In this document: positions 6,094 through 13,469 of the stretch, piece by piece | Layout: each line of letters opens with the position of its first letter | How positions within the stretch are numbered: the first letter of the stretch is position 1 | Assembly (NCBI GenBank): GCA_014379785.1 | Contig: JACMLD010000555.1 | Coordinates: 1-16,271, forward strand | Source: Chitinophagaceae bacterium | GTDB taxonomy: Bacteria > Bacteroidota > Bacteroidia > Chitinophagales > Chitinophagaceae | Direction: 5' to 3' | Length of the DNA stretch: 16,271 bases | Position numbers and translations under genes: made by a program | The notes under the pieces: model-generated | Told to the model about the DNA's origin: nothing | Databases searched by the model: none | What the model saw: only the letters and a program-made list of their open reading frames with translations

Positions 6094-8730
6094 ATGAACC
6101 TTGGCAATTTTACAATAAAAGCACAGGAGGCGATTGCCTCAGCACAACAGGCAGCTTTTAATCACAACAATGTCAATATAGAGACCGAGCATTTGTTGAA
6201 AGCGATGCTCGACGACGACGACTCAGCCATCGCATTTCTGCTCAAGAAAAACAATGTAGCCATTGCACAACTGGAGACGAAACTCGAAGAAAGTATTTCC
6301 AAACTTCCAGCCGTATCTCCCGGCGTGCAACCTGCTCAGGCCATCGGCCGGGATGCAAACAATGTGATCCTGAGAGCGGGAACCATGCTCAAACAATTCG
6401 GTGACGAGTTTGTCAGCGTTGAACACCTTTTACTTGCACTTGTGCACGGAAGCGACAACACCGCGAAACTTCTGAAAGATGCGGGGCTGACCGAAAAGGG
6501 ACTGGTCGCAGCCATCCGCGAATTCAGGAAAGGAGACAGCATAAAAAGTCAGACCCAGGAGACACAGTTCAACTCCCTGAGCAAATACGCAAAGAACCTC
6601 AATGAAATGGCGAGACAGGGCAAACTGGATCCTGTTATTGGTCGCGATGAAGAAATCAGAAGAACACTCCATATACTTACCAGGCGTTCGAAAAACAATC
6701 CCATTCTGGTGGGTGAACCCGGCGTTGGTAAGACCGCAATAGCTGAAGGTCTGGCGATTAGAATCGTAAACGGTGACGTGCCCGACAATCTCAAATCGAA
6801 AGTGATTTACGCGCTCGATATGGGTCAGTTGATTGCCGGCGCCAAATACAAAGGCGAGTTTGAAGAAAGGCTGAAAGGTGTTGTAAAGGAAGTCGCCGGC
6901 AGCGACGGAGAAGTAATTCTTTTTATAGACGAAATTCATACACTTGTTGGAGCCGGCGGCGGGGATGGAGCCATGGATGCTGCCAATATTCTGAAACCGG
7001 CATTGGCCAGAGGAGAACTACGTGCCATAGGTGCAACCACCCTCAACGAATACCAGAAGTTTTTTGAAAAAGACAAGGCGCTTGAAAGACGCTTTCAGAA
7101 GGTTCTTATCGACGAGCCGAGCATCGAAGACGCTATTTCAATCTTGCGTGGACTGAAGGATAGATATGAAACACACCACCATGTAAGAATCAAAGATGAG
7201 GCTATCATTGCAGCGGTTGAATTGTCTGTACGTTATATCACGGATCGCTTCCTGCCCGACAAAGCCATTGACCTGATTGATGAAAGTGCAGCGAAGCTGA
7301 GATTGGAAATGAACAGCATGCCAGAAGAACTGGACAAGCTCGACAGACAGATCCGTCAATTGGAGATAGAAAGAGAAGCGATAAAAAGAGAGAACGACGA
7401 ATCAAAACTCAAAGAGTTAAACACCGAGATTGCCAACCTTTCGGTTGAACGCGATACGTTCAAAGCCAAATGGAAAGCGGAGAAAGAAATAGTTGACAAA
7501 GTTCAGAATGCAAAGGCAGCCATTGAATCGCTGAAGCTGGAAGCCGAGCAGGCCGAAAGAAACGGAGAATATGGCCGCGTTGCAGAGATAAGATATGGAA
7601 AGGTGAAAGAGCAGGAACAGATCATTGCGGATTTTTCTGCGCAGCTCGATACCATCAGTGAGAAAAGATTGTTGAAAGAAGAAGTGGATGCTGAAGACAT
7701 TGCAGAAAATGTAGCGAAGGCTACGGGCATTCCGGTGAGCAGAATGCTTCAAAGCGAGCGCGAAAAGCTGCTCCAGCTGGAGGAACATCTGCACCAACGG
7801 GTGGTTGGACAGGAAGAAGCCATCGTAGCAGTCGCAGACGCCATCCGACGCAGCCGCGCCGGTCTGCAGGATCCAAAGAAACCAATCGGTTCGTTTATAT
7901 TTCTTGGAACGACGGGTGTAGGAAAGACCGAACTGGCAAAAGCCCTTGCAGAATATCTGTTCGACGATGAAAGCATGATAACGCGGATCGATATGAGCGA
8001 GTACCAGGAAAAACATACGGTGAGTCGTCTCGTTGGCGCGCCTCCGGGATATGTGGGTTATGAAGAGGGTGGACAGCTAACAGAATCCGTCAGAAGAAAA
8101 CCTTATAGTGTAGTGCTGCTCGACGAAATAGAAAAGGCTCATCCTGATGTCTGGAATGTTTTACTGCAGGTACTGGACGATGGAAGACTCACAGACAATA
8201 AGGGCCGCATGGTGAATTTTAAAAACACCATCATTATCATGACGAGTAATATCGGCAGCCATATCATTCAGCAGGAATTTGAAAACATCAGCGAGAAGAA
8301 TGTGGATGAGGCCATGGACCGTGCAAGGAGCGAGGTGATGACATTGCTGAGGGAAACAGTCAGACCGGAATTTTTGAACCGCGTAGATGAAATAATCATG
8401 TTTCAGCCGCTGCTCAAAAAGGAGATCAAAGGAATCATCAGCATACAGCTCAACCAACTTAGAAACCTGGTGGCGCAGAACGGAATTTTGCTGAGATTCA
8501 GCGACTATGCCATTGATTATCTCGCTGAGAATGGATATGACCCACAATTTGGAGCAAGACCCCTCAAGAGGTTGATCCAGAAAGAAATTGTAAACAAGCT
8601 GAGCAAAAGGATACTTGCCGGAGATATAGAAAGATCGCATCCTGTACTCGTGGATGTTTTCGACAATAATGTGGTATTTAGAAACGAAGCCCAACCGGAT
8701 GCCACCAAGGTGGCTTCACTAGAGAGGTAA
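6094..8730 (+). CDS. clpB: ATP-dependent chaperone/disaggregase ClpB
   Basis: ClpB is the hexameric AAA+ disaggregase that, with DnaK, rescues aggregated proteins after heat stress in the cytoplasm. The product is 878 residues from the ATG at 6094 (MNLGNFTIKAQEAI), which matches the usual ClpB N-terminus. The frame stays open upstream to 5914, but that extension does not look like ClpB. The Clp-N double repeat spans about 1-145. NBD1 has Walker A GEPGVGKT at 207-214, Walker B ending D279-E280, and pore loop KYKGEFEERLK with Tyr252. The coiled-coil M domain spans about 405-530, rich in E, K and R, which distinguishes ClpB from ClpA and ClpC. NBD2 has Walker A GTTGVGKT at 605-612, Walker B LLDE at 675-678 and pore loop GYVGYEEGG. 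The C-terminal oligomerisation domain includes FGARPLKRLIQ. All key residues are present. A hairpin terminator follows. Confidence 0.98.
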   Translation: MNLGNFTIKAQEAIASAQQAAFNHNNVNIETEHLLKAMLDDDDSAIAFLLKKNNVAIAQLETKLEESISKLPAVSPGVQPAQAIGRDANNVILRAGTMLKQFGDEFVSVEHLLLALVHGSDNTAKLLKDAGLTEKGLVAAIREFRKGDSIKSQTQETQFNSLSKYAKNLNEMARQGKLDPVIGRDEEIRRTLHILTRRSKNNPILVGEPGVGKTAIAEGLAIRIVNGDVPDNLKSKVIYALDMGQLIAGAKYKGEFEERLKGVVKEVAGSDGEVILFIDEIHTLVGAGGGDGAMDAANILKPALARGELRAIGATTLNEYQKFFEKDKALERRFQKVLIDEPSIEDAISILRGLKDRYETHHHVRIKDEAIIAAVELSVRYITDRFLPDKAIDLIDESAAKLRLEMNSMPEELDKLDRQIRQLEIEREAIKRENDESKLKELNTEIANLSVERDTFKAKWKAEKEIVDKVQNAKAAIESLKLEAEQAERNGEYGRVAEIRYGKVKEQEQIIADFSAQLDTISEKRLLKEEVDAEDIAENVAKATGIPVSRMLQSEREKLLQLEEHLHQRVVGQEEAIVAVADAIRRSRAGLQDPKKPIGSFIFLGTTGVGKTELAKALAEYLFDDESMITRIDMSEYQEKHTVSRLVGAPPGYVGYEEGGQLTESVRRKPYSVVLLDEIEKAHPDVWNVLLQVLDDGRLTDNKGRMVNFKNTIIIMTSNIGSHIIQQEFENISEKNVDEAMDRARSEVMTLLRETVRPEFLNRVDEIIMFQPLLKKEIKGIISIQLNQLRNLVAQNGILLRFSDYAIDYLAENGYDPQFGARPLKRLIQKEIVNKLSKRILAGDIERSHPVLVDVFDNNVVFRNEAQPDATKVASLER

Positions 8731-8764
8731 ACTTTTTACATCGTATTTTGTTATATATATCGCC

Positions 8765-8799
8765 AGCCAGCTGCACTCAGGCAGCTGGCTTTAATTTTA
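8765..8799 (+). terminator. Rho-independent terminator after clpB
   Basis: A perfect 10-bp inverted repeat (AGCCAGCTGC at 8765-8774, GCAGCTGGCT at 8781-8790) encloses a 6-nt loop and is followed by a T-rich run with a few A interruptions (TTAATTTTA). It starts 34 nt after the clpB stop. The uridine tract is imperfect, so termination may be partial. Confidence 0.8.
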
Positions 8800-9051
8800 T
8801 CTGGTCAGAGACAAATAATAAGTTCATTGTGAAGGCTTTAAGGGGTTTCAGCTAGTGAAAACCGATTAATATGCGGCAGGGAAGGCAAAATACATTACCT
8901 TCAGCCGCATCGTAGTAAAGCCAAAAACAAGGTTTTGAGCGACAATCTGTTACTTTTCAACTGTTTACAGAGTCATGTTACGGAGTCATCAAACCGGGGA
9001 AATTTGCCAAACCAGCTGCCTGAGACAACATTATCAAAAAAGTAGGAAACT
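8791..9051. other. Non-coding stretch with two predicted hairpins
   Basis: Between the clpB terminator and the start at 9052 there is no credible gene on either strand. The longest plus-strand ATG frame noticed (8871) has only 14 codons. Two inverted repeats stand out. GGTTTCA (8844-8850) pairs with TGAAAACC (8856-8863), with one bulged base and a 5-nt loop. ATGCGGC (8871-8877) pairs with GCCGCAT (8904-8910), with an inner GAAGG/CCTTC stem (8881-8885 and 8898-8902) closing a 12-nt loop. The next gene's promoter must lie here or upstream; only a weak match (TACTTTTC at 8951-8958) was found. The hairpins could belong to a leader or a small RNA. No known riboswitch class is recognised. Confidence 0.4.
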
Positions 9052-9621
9052 ATGGCATTCAAAAAAGAGATCATCGAGATCATTGAAACAAAGGATGTAT
9101 GGGTGGGTGATATAGAAGCACCGGTCACCCTTTTAGAATTTGGAGAGTATGAAAGTGAGGCTTGCGCAAAAGCAAATGAGGTCGTGAAACAGCTTTTGGA
9201 AGAATATGAAGGAAAAATTCGATTTCAGTTCCGTCATTTTCCATTGACAATGATACATCAGCGTAGCATGAAAGCGGGCGAAGCTGCAGTAGCTGCTGCC
9301 CAGGAAGGAAAATTCTGGGAAATGCACAACGTGCTTTTTGCAAACCGCCGTAACCTCGGTACGACCAGCCTCAAGCTCCACAGTAAAGAAGCGGGCGTTC
9401 ACAACAAGAGATTTCTGGACAACCTGGTAAACGCAATGTTTGGCTGGCAGGTGCAGGGAGATCTTCGTGAAGGCCGCGATCGTGGTGTGAAAGACGTTCC
9501 AACATTTTTCATAAACGACGAAAAATTTACTGGAAAAGTCACATTTCCTGAACTCAGCAAAGCGATTGACGAAGCGCTGAAGCAGGCAAAGCGAAAGAAG
9601 CCAGCGAAACAAAGAGCTTAA
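9052..9621 (+). CDS. Cytoplasmic DsbA/thioredoxin-fold protein with SxxC in place of CxxC
   Basis: The 189-residue product resembles the DsbA-like/thioredoxin_4 family. It has the entry VGDIEAPVTLLEFGEYE (residues 18-34), a helical insertion with FRHFPLTMIHQRSMKAGEAAVAA and GKFWEMHNVLFANRRNL, and the cis-proline segment KDVPTFFINDEKFTG (Pro150) that faces the active site. Where relatives read ECPYC, this protein reads E34-S-E-A-C38. The first, nucleophilic cysteine is Ser35, and Cys38 is the only cysteine in the protein. There is no signal peptide, so it should be cytoplasmic. It cannot act as a normal two-cysteine disulfide exchanger. A one-cysteine role (glutathione-type exchange or a binding function) is possible. 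The C-terminus is lysine-rich. A strong terminator follows, so it appears to be the last gene of its transcript. Confidence 0.82.
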   Translation: MAFKKEIIEIIETKDVWVGDIEAPVTLLEFGEYESEACAKANEVVKQLLEEYEGKIRFQFRHFPLTMIHQRSMKAGEAAVAAAQEGKFWEMHNVLFANRRNLGTTSLKLHSKEAGVHNKRFLDNLVNAMFGWQVQGDLREGRDRGVKDVPTFFINDEKFTGKVTFPELSKAIDEALKQAKRKKPAKQRA

Positions 9622-9630
9622 AAATACCGA

Positions 9631-9659
9631 AGCCCCTCACGAAAGTGAGGGGCTTTTTT
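9631..9659 (+). terminator. Strong Rho-independent terminator
   Basis: AGCCCCTCAC (9631-9640) and GTGAGGGGCT (9645-9654) form a perfect 10-bp GC-rich stem with a GAAA tetraloop, followed by a run of six T (9654-9659). It lies 9 nt after the stop of the DsbA-like gene and only 13 nt before the ATG of the next gene. Confidence 0.93.
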
Positions 9660-9672
9660 GTATTTTGGTGAA

Positions 9673-10203
9673 ATGATACAGTTCAGCGCTGTTTTACACC
9701 GATACGAGCAAAATGCCGATAAGACGGGCTGGACCTACCTTGTCATTCCGCCGGATGTTGCTGATCAGATCAACCCGGGTATAAAGAAAATGTACAAGGT
9801 CAAGGGCAAGCTGGACAGTTTCGCCATTTCAAAAGTTTCAATCATGCCGATGGGTGGAGGTCAGTTTATGATGCCCATCAATGCGGTCATGCGAAAAGCG
9901 CTTGGCAAACGCAAAGGATCATTGGTCACGCTCAGGCTGTCCCTGGATAAATCAGTGACAGAACTCAACCAGGAGTTGCTGCAGTGCCTGGCCGACGAGC
10001 CAAAGGCAGAAAAAACCTTTCAGTCTTTTACAAATTCCACCCGCAACTGGATTAGCAAATGGGTCGGGACCGCTAAAACCGAACAGACAAAAGCAAAGAG
10101 AATTGCGATGATAGTCATGTCCTGCGAACGCAGCCGGAATGCCGATGAATTCATCATCGCTTTCCGCGCGGTCAAGAGAGAACAAAAAGAAGTGAAGGGG
10201 TAG
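9673..10203 (+). CDS. DUF1905/YdeI (OmdA)-type protein
   Basis: This 176-residue product has the two-part layout of the DUF1905 plus YdeI/OmpD-associated family. Residues 1-90 carry the DUF1905 pattern: TGWTYLVIPPDVAD, a KVKGKLDSFAISKVSIMPMGGGQFMMPINAVMRKALG core, then KGSLVTLRLSLD. Residues about 95-165 carry a helical YdeI-like region with L-x-x-F-x-x-x-T-x-x-x-R-x-x-x-S-K-W and a run of R/E-rich helices. There is no signal peptide. The biochemical role is not established; some relatives are labelled 'bacteriocin-protection' proteins, which is weak evidence for function here. The ATG at 9673 is preferred over a TTG at 9658, because the latter lies inside the T-tract of the preceding terminator. 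Confidence 0.85.
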   Translation: MIQFSAVLHRYEQNADKTGWTYLVIPPDVADQINPGIKKMYKVKGKLDSFAISKVSIMPMGGGQFMMPINAVMRKALGKRKGSLVTLRLSLDKSVTELNQELLQCLADEPKAEKTFQSFTNSTRNWISKWVGTAKTEQTKAKRIAMIVMSCERSRNADEFIIAFRAVKREQKEVKG

Positions 10204-10292
10204 GTCCGGTCAACCCGGCTTTTCGTATATCAGGGGCATTGCTTTTGCAACACCCAACAGCGTAAGGTATTTATTCAACATTATCTGGATTC

Positions 10293-12143
10293 ATGCAGGC
10301 ATTAATGGGAAAGTTTTTCGGGTCGTTGATTTTGTTTCTGAGCCTGCAATCCGTGGTTTTCGCGCAGAAAGACTCAACAAAAAAGGAATCGCTCGATAGC
10401 TTTCTGCTAAGGCAGAAGGGACTCGTGGGAAAACTGGCGAGAAATTTTGTGGCAAGAGGCGAACCGATAGGGGCAAATACTCCTGTTAGAACGGAGCTTA
10501 TCTTCAGCAGGTATGAAGGCTATATTATTAGAAGGATTACAATAGAAAGGCTGAATTTCGGTACTCCCATTACTGATACCTCCAGAAGTTTGAAAACCAA
10601 TCTTACGAGACTCGCGGATGCATTTCACTATACATCCAGAGAATATGTAATCCGCAACAACTTATTTTTCAAATCGGGAGACAAATTGTTTCCCTATCTG
10701 CTGGCAGACAATGAGCGTCACCTGCGTGACCAGGCATATTTGCTCGATGCCAAGATCATTGTAAGGCAGGTGAGGGGTTCCAGTGATTCGGTAGACATTG
10801 AGGTCAGAACAAAAGACGTTCTTTCGATTGGGGGTGGATTACGCCTCCGTAACACAAAGCGGGCCGATGTCTCTTTTCGTGAGGATAACCTGGCCGGGTC
10901 CGGGAACCGGCTACTTCTTACGGCACTTTATGATAAGGACAGATCAAACAGGTTTGGCACAGGGGGAGAATTCATTCAGAGAAATATCGCAGGCTCCTTT
11001 ATAGATGCCTATGTAGGATACAAGACATTTTTCGGGGCGCTGAACAGCGGCCGCCGCGAAGAAATGCTTTACTACGCCCAGTTGTTGAAACCGCTGGTGA
11101 ACCCTTATATGAAATGGACTTATGGGATGTCTGCAGCATACCATAAAACCGAGAATATGTATCTCGAAGATTCCCTTTACTTTTCAGACGCGCGATACCG
11201 GTATTTCAACTACGATGCTTTTGTGAACTGGAATACGGGGGCTTTCAAACTTACCTCGGAAAACAAGGACGATGGCCGTTTGAGAACATTACTCGGCATT
11301 AGATTTCTGAAACAGCAATTTCAGGAAGTGCCAGAGAAATTCATCAACAATTATTTTTATATGTATGCGGATGTCACGGGGGTTCTCGCGTCTGTGAATG
11401 TTTTCCGTCAAAATTTTTATAAGACCAGTAATATATTCGGTTTTGGAAGAACGGAGGACGTTCCTGAAGGCATCGATGTGTCTGTCACTGCCGGATGGAT
11501 ACGCAAACAGGCAGTCAACAGGCCATATGTAGGTCTCTCGTTCCAGAAATATTATTTTACTGTGAGTGAGGCATATTATAACCTGACTTTCAGAGCGGGT
11601 AGTTATTACAGAAAGAAAAAGTTGGAAGATGCGGACCTTCTTTTTAACATGGATTATTTCAGCCGCCTGATGGCCCTTGGCAGCCGGTGGAAGCAGAGAA
11701 GCTTTATCAGCACCAGTATCGGTGGGCAGTTTAATAAGATTCTTAACGAGCCCCTGTTCCTCGAAAGTCAGTATGGCTTACCCGAACTTAGAAATGACCG
11801 TTTGATAAACGGCGATGCGAGAGCAACAGTAAAAGCGGAATCGGTATTTTACAGTCCCTTTCAGATTTTAAACTTCCGTTTCGCGCCATTTATGTTTGGC
11901 AATATCACTGCTCTTACCGCTCCCAGGGATCGACTCGTAGACAGCAAACTGTACAGCAGCATTGGGGCCGGTCTGCGAACCAGAAATGAAAGCCTTGTTT
12001 TCAGCACAGTGGAGATGAAAGCCTATTATTTCCCGCGTCCCAACTTTTACAACAAAAGCTGGCGGATCGAATTCAATACGAACGTGCGATTTAAATACAA
12101 TCAGCAGACTATAAAGAAACCAGAAATAGTAATGGTGAATTAA
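10293..12143 (+). CDS. Omp85/surface-antigen D15-like outer-membrane protein
   Basis: The 616-residue product has a signal peptide (hydrophobic SLILFLSLQSVVFAQ, probable cleavage near residue 24). Residues about 79-175 look like one POTRA-type domain: IIRRITIERLNFG, YVIRNNLFFKSGD, ERHLRDQAYLLDAKI, and a final strand SVDIEVRTKDVLS. From about 176 to the end there is a run of long amphipathic strands ending aromatic or hydrophobic, beginning IGGGLRLRNTKRADVSFREDNLAGSGNRLLL, the usual 'DxNxxGxG' entry of the D15 barrel. The likely role is outer-membrane insertion or export as a BamA/TamA relative, though canonical BamA has five POTRA domains and is about 800 residues or more. An in-frame ATG at 10305 is an alternative start. 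It is convergent with the helicase gene, 2 nt between stops. Confidence 0.72.
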   Translation: MQALMGKFFGSLILFLSLQSVVFAQKDSTKKESLDSFLLRQKGLVGKLARNFVARGEPIGANTPVRTELIFSRYEGYIIRRITIERLNFGTPITDTSRSLKTNLTRLADAFHYTSREYVIRNNLFFKSGDKLFPYLLADNERHLRDQAYLLDAKIIVRQVRGSSDSVDIEVRTKDVLSIGGGLRLRNTKRADVSFREDNLAGSGNRLLLTALYDKDRSNRFGTGGEFIQRNIAGSFIDAYVGYKTFFGALNSGRREEMLYYAQLLKPLVNPYMKWTYGMSAAYHKTENMYLEDSLYFSDARYRYFNYDAFVNWNTGAFKLTSENKDDGRLRTLLGIRFLKQQFQEVPEKFINNYFYMYADVTGVLASVNVFRQNFYKTSNIFGFGRTEDVPEGIDVSVTAGWIRKQAVNRPYVGLSFQKYYFTVSEAYYNLTFRAGSYYRKKKLEDADLLFNMDYFSRLMALGSRWKQRSFISTSIGGQFNKILNEPLFLESQYGLPELRNDRLINGDARATVKAESVFYSPFQILNFRFAPFMFGNITALTAPRDRLVDSKLYSSIGAGLRTRNESLVFSTVEMKAYYFPRPNFYNKSWRIEFNTNVRFKYNQQTIKKPEIVMVN

Positions 12144-12145
12144 GA

Positions 12146-13348
12146 TCAGCGTCTCTGTGGCCTTCTGTTACCGCCCGATGATGGCCGGCGTTGATTGGGG
12201 GCGTATTCAGGTGTAGCGCCCAGATCCTGCGGCACAACGGCTTTCTCAACAGGTTTTCCAAGCAGGCGCTCTATACCTGCAAATTTCTGCTGCTCTTTTT
12301 CAGTTACAAAGGTAAAAGCGGTTCCATCGGTTTCAGCCCTCGCCGTTCTGCCGATACGATGTACATAATCTTCGCCATCGTGTGGCACGTCGTAGTTTAC
12401 AACGAGATCTATATGGTCGATATCGATACCTCTGGAGAGGATGTCTGTTGCCACCAGGATAGGCAAACGCTGACTGGTAAAATTCCGGAGCACTTCTTCC
12501 CGCTGAGCCTGGTCAAGATCAGAGTGAATCGCGTCTGCATTAAAACCCGAACGTTTGAGTGCGATGGCAAGTTTTTTTACATTCTCTTTTTTCGAGCAGA
12601 AAATGAGTATGCTTTTGAATGTCTTGCTGCGCAGCAGTTGGTTCAGCAGCGGAATCTTTTGCGGTTCGTACACCACAAAAGCTTTTTGAATAATCCTTTC
12701 CGGCGGTTTAGAAATGGCAATATTTATTTCTACCGGCTGGTGCAGTATCTTTTGTGCAAGCGATCTGATCTTAGGAGGCATGGTGGCCGAGAAAAGAAGG
12801 TTCTGCCTTTTCAGGGGGAGAAAGGAAATGATCTTTTCGATGTCGTTGAAAAAACCCATGTCCAGCATCCTGTCTGCTTCGTCCAATACAAGGTATTTGA
12901 GTCCCTTCAGTTGGACATATCCATTGTTGAGATGGGCGATCATTTTACCAGGAGTGCACACCACAATATCGACACCTTTTGAAAGGGCGTTTTTTTCCTG
13001 CACAAATGCGCCGCCATCACCACCACCGTAAACGGCGATGGAGCCGAGCGAAGTAAAATAGGAAAGGCCTTCAATATGTTCAGAAATCTGGATTGCCAGC
13101 TCACGGGTAGGAACAATAATGAGCGCGTTGATATGATGGACATCGTGCTCTTCAGTCAATAGTTTATGAAGCAGGGGCAAAAGAAAAGCCGCGGTTTTGC
13201 CGGTGCCGGTCTGCGCAGATGCGATGATGTCTTTTCCCTGAAGAATTAGTGGTATTACCTGCTGCTGGACGGGGGTCGGCTCTTCATATCCACTGCTCTC
13301 GAGACCTTCCGCCAATTTCTCGTGGAAATTAAAATCTGTGAACTTCAA
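12146..13348 (-). CDS. DEAD-box ATP-dependent RNA helicase, RhlE type
   Basis: This 400-residue enzyme unwinds RNA duplexes using ATP, in ribosome assembly or RNA decay. All DEAD-box motifs are intact: Q motif GYEEPTPVQQ (20-29), motif I AQTGTGKT (45-52), Ia PTRELA (80-85), Ib TPGK (132-135), II DEAD (156-159), III SAT (187-189), IV ILIFCSKKE, V ATDILSRGIDI (300-310), and VI HRIGRTAR (330-337). The C-terminus is a short basic tail (RRPSSGGNRRPQRR) suited to RNA binding. It starts at TTG: the frame meets a stop upstream with no ATG in between, and the sequence KFTDFNFHEKLAEGL immediately after the TTG is the normal RhlE N-terminus. It diverges from the gene at 13470 and is tail-to-tail with the Omp85-like gene. 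Confidence 0.96.
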   Translation of the reverse strand: MKFTDFNFHEKLAEGLESSGYEEPTPVQQQVIPLILQGKDIIASAQTGTGKTAAFLLPLLHKLLTEEHDVHHINALIIVPTRELAIQISEHIEGLSYFTSLGSIAVYGGGDGGAFVQEKNALSKGVDIVVCTPGKMIAHLNNGYVQLKGLKYLVLDEADRMLDMGFFNDIEKIISFLPLKRQNLLFSATMPPKIRSLAQKILHQPVEINIAISKPPERIIQKAFVVYEPQKIPLLNQLLRSKTFKSILIFCSKKENVKKLAIALKRSGFNADAIHSDLDQAQREEVLRNFTSQRLPILVATDILSRGIDIDHIDLVVNYDVPHDGEDYVHRIGRTARAETDGTAFTFVTEKEQQKFAGIERLLGKPVEKAVVPQDLGATPEYAPNQRRPSSGGNRRPQRR

Positions 13349-13377
13349 TTCGGTTAAAAGTAAGTGTGATTAAGTAG

Positions 13378-13406
13378 TTTGTGTAAAGATAGTGGTCTTA
13401 ATTTTG
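13378..13406 (+). promoter_or_regulatory. Bacteroidota-type promoter for the 13470 operon
   Basis: TTTG at 13378-13381 (-33 element, TTG core) and TAATTTTG at 13399-13406 (exact match to TAnnTTTG, the -7 element of the Bacteroidota primary sigma factor) are separated by 17 nt, within the spacing known for the phylum. Transcription would start near 13412, leaving a leader of about 58 nt before the ATG at 13470. Confidence 0.6.
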
Positions 13407-13469
13407 CACAGCTAAAATAAATTGCGAATCAACCCGTTGTTGATGAAAATCTCCTGAAATTTACAGAAT

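Noticed and set aside
5970..6107. N-terminal extension of the hydrolase-like gene by 46 codons
   Set aside because: It would bury the signal peptide and overlap the clpB start. The ATG at 5969 puts the signal peptide at the N-terminus.
7417..8016. Minus-strand open frame of 199 codons inside clpB
   Set aside because: It lies wholly opposite the ClpB coding sequence, and its Phe/Cys-rich translation is typical of antisense shadow frames.
8871..8915. Mini-ORF of 14 codons in the gap after clpB
   Set aside because: It is too short, has no start signal, and coincides with an inverted repeat that explains the sequence better.
8971..8990. Short direct repeat of GAGTCAT near 8969-8989
   Set aside because: Two 7-nt copies are expected by chance and no further copies are seen, so there is no operator or repeat array to claim.
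10204..10292. Possible weak hairpin (CCGG/CCGG) after the YdeI-type gene
   Set aside because: The stem is only four base pairs and the following T-run is short, which is not enough to call a terminator.
12191..12982. Long plus-strand open frame (263 codons) opposite the helicase gene
   Set aside because: It is antisense to an intact DEAD-box helicase with every motif present, and its translation is rich in Cys, Phe and His without any recognisable domain.
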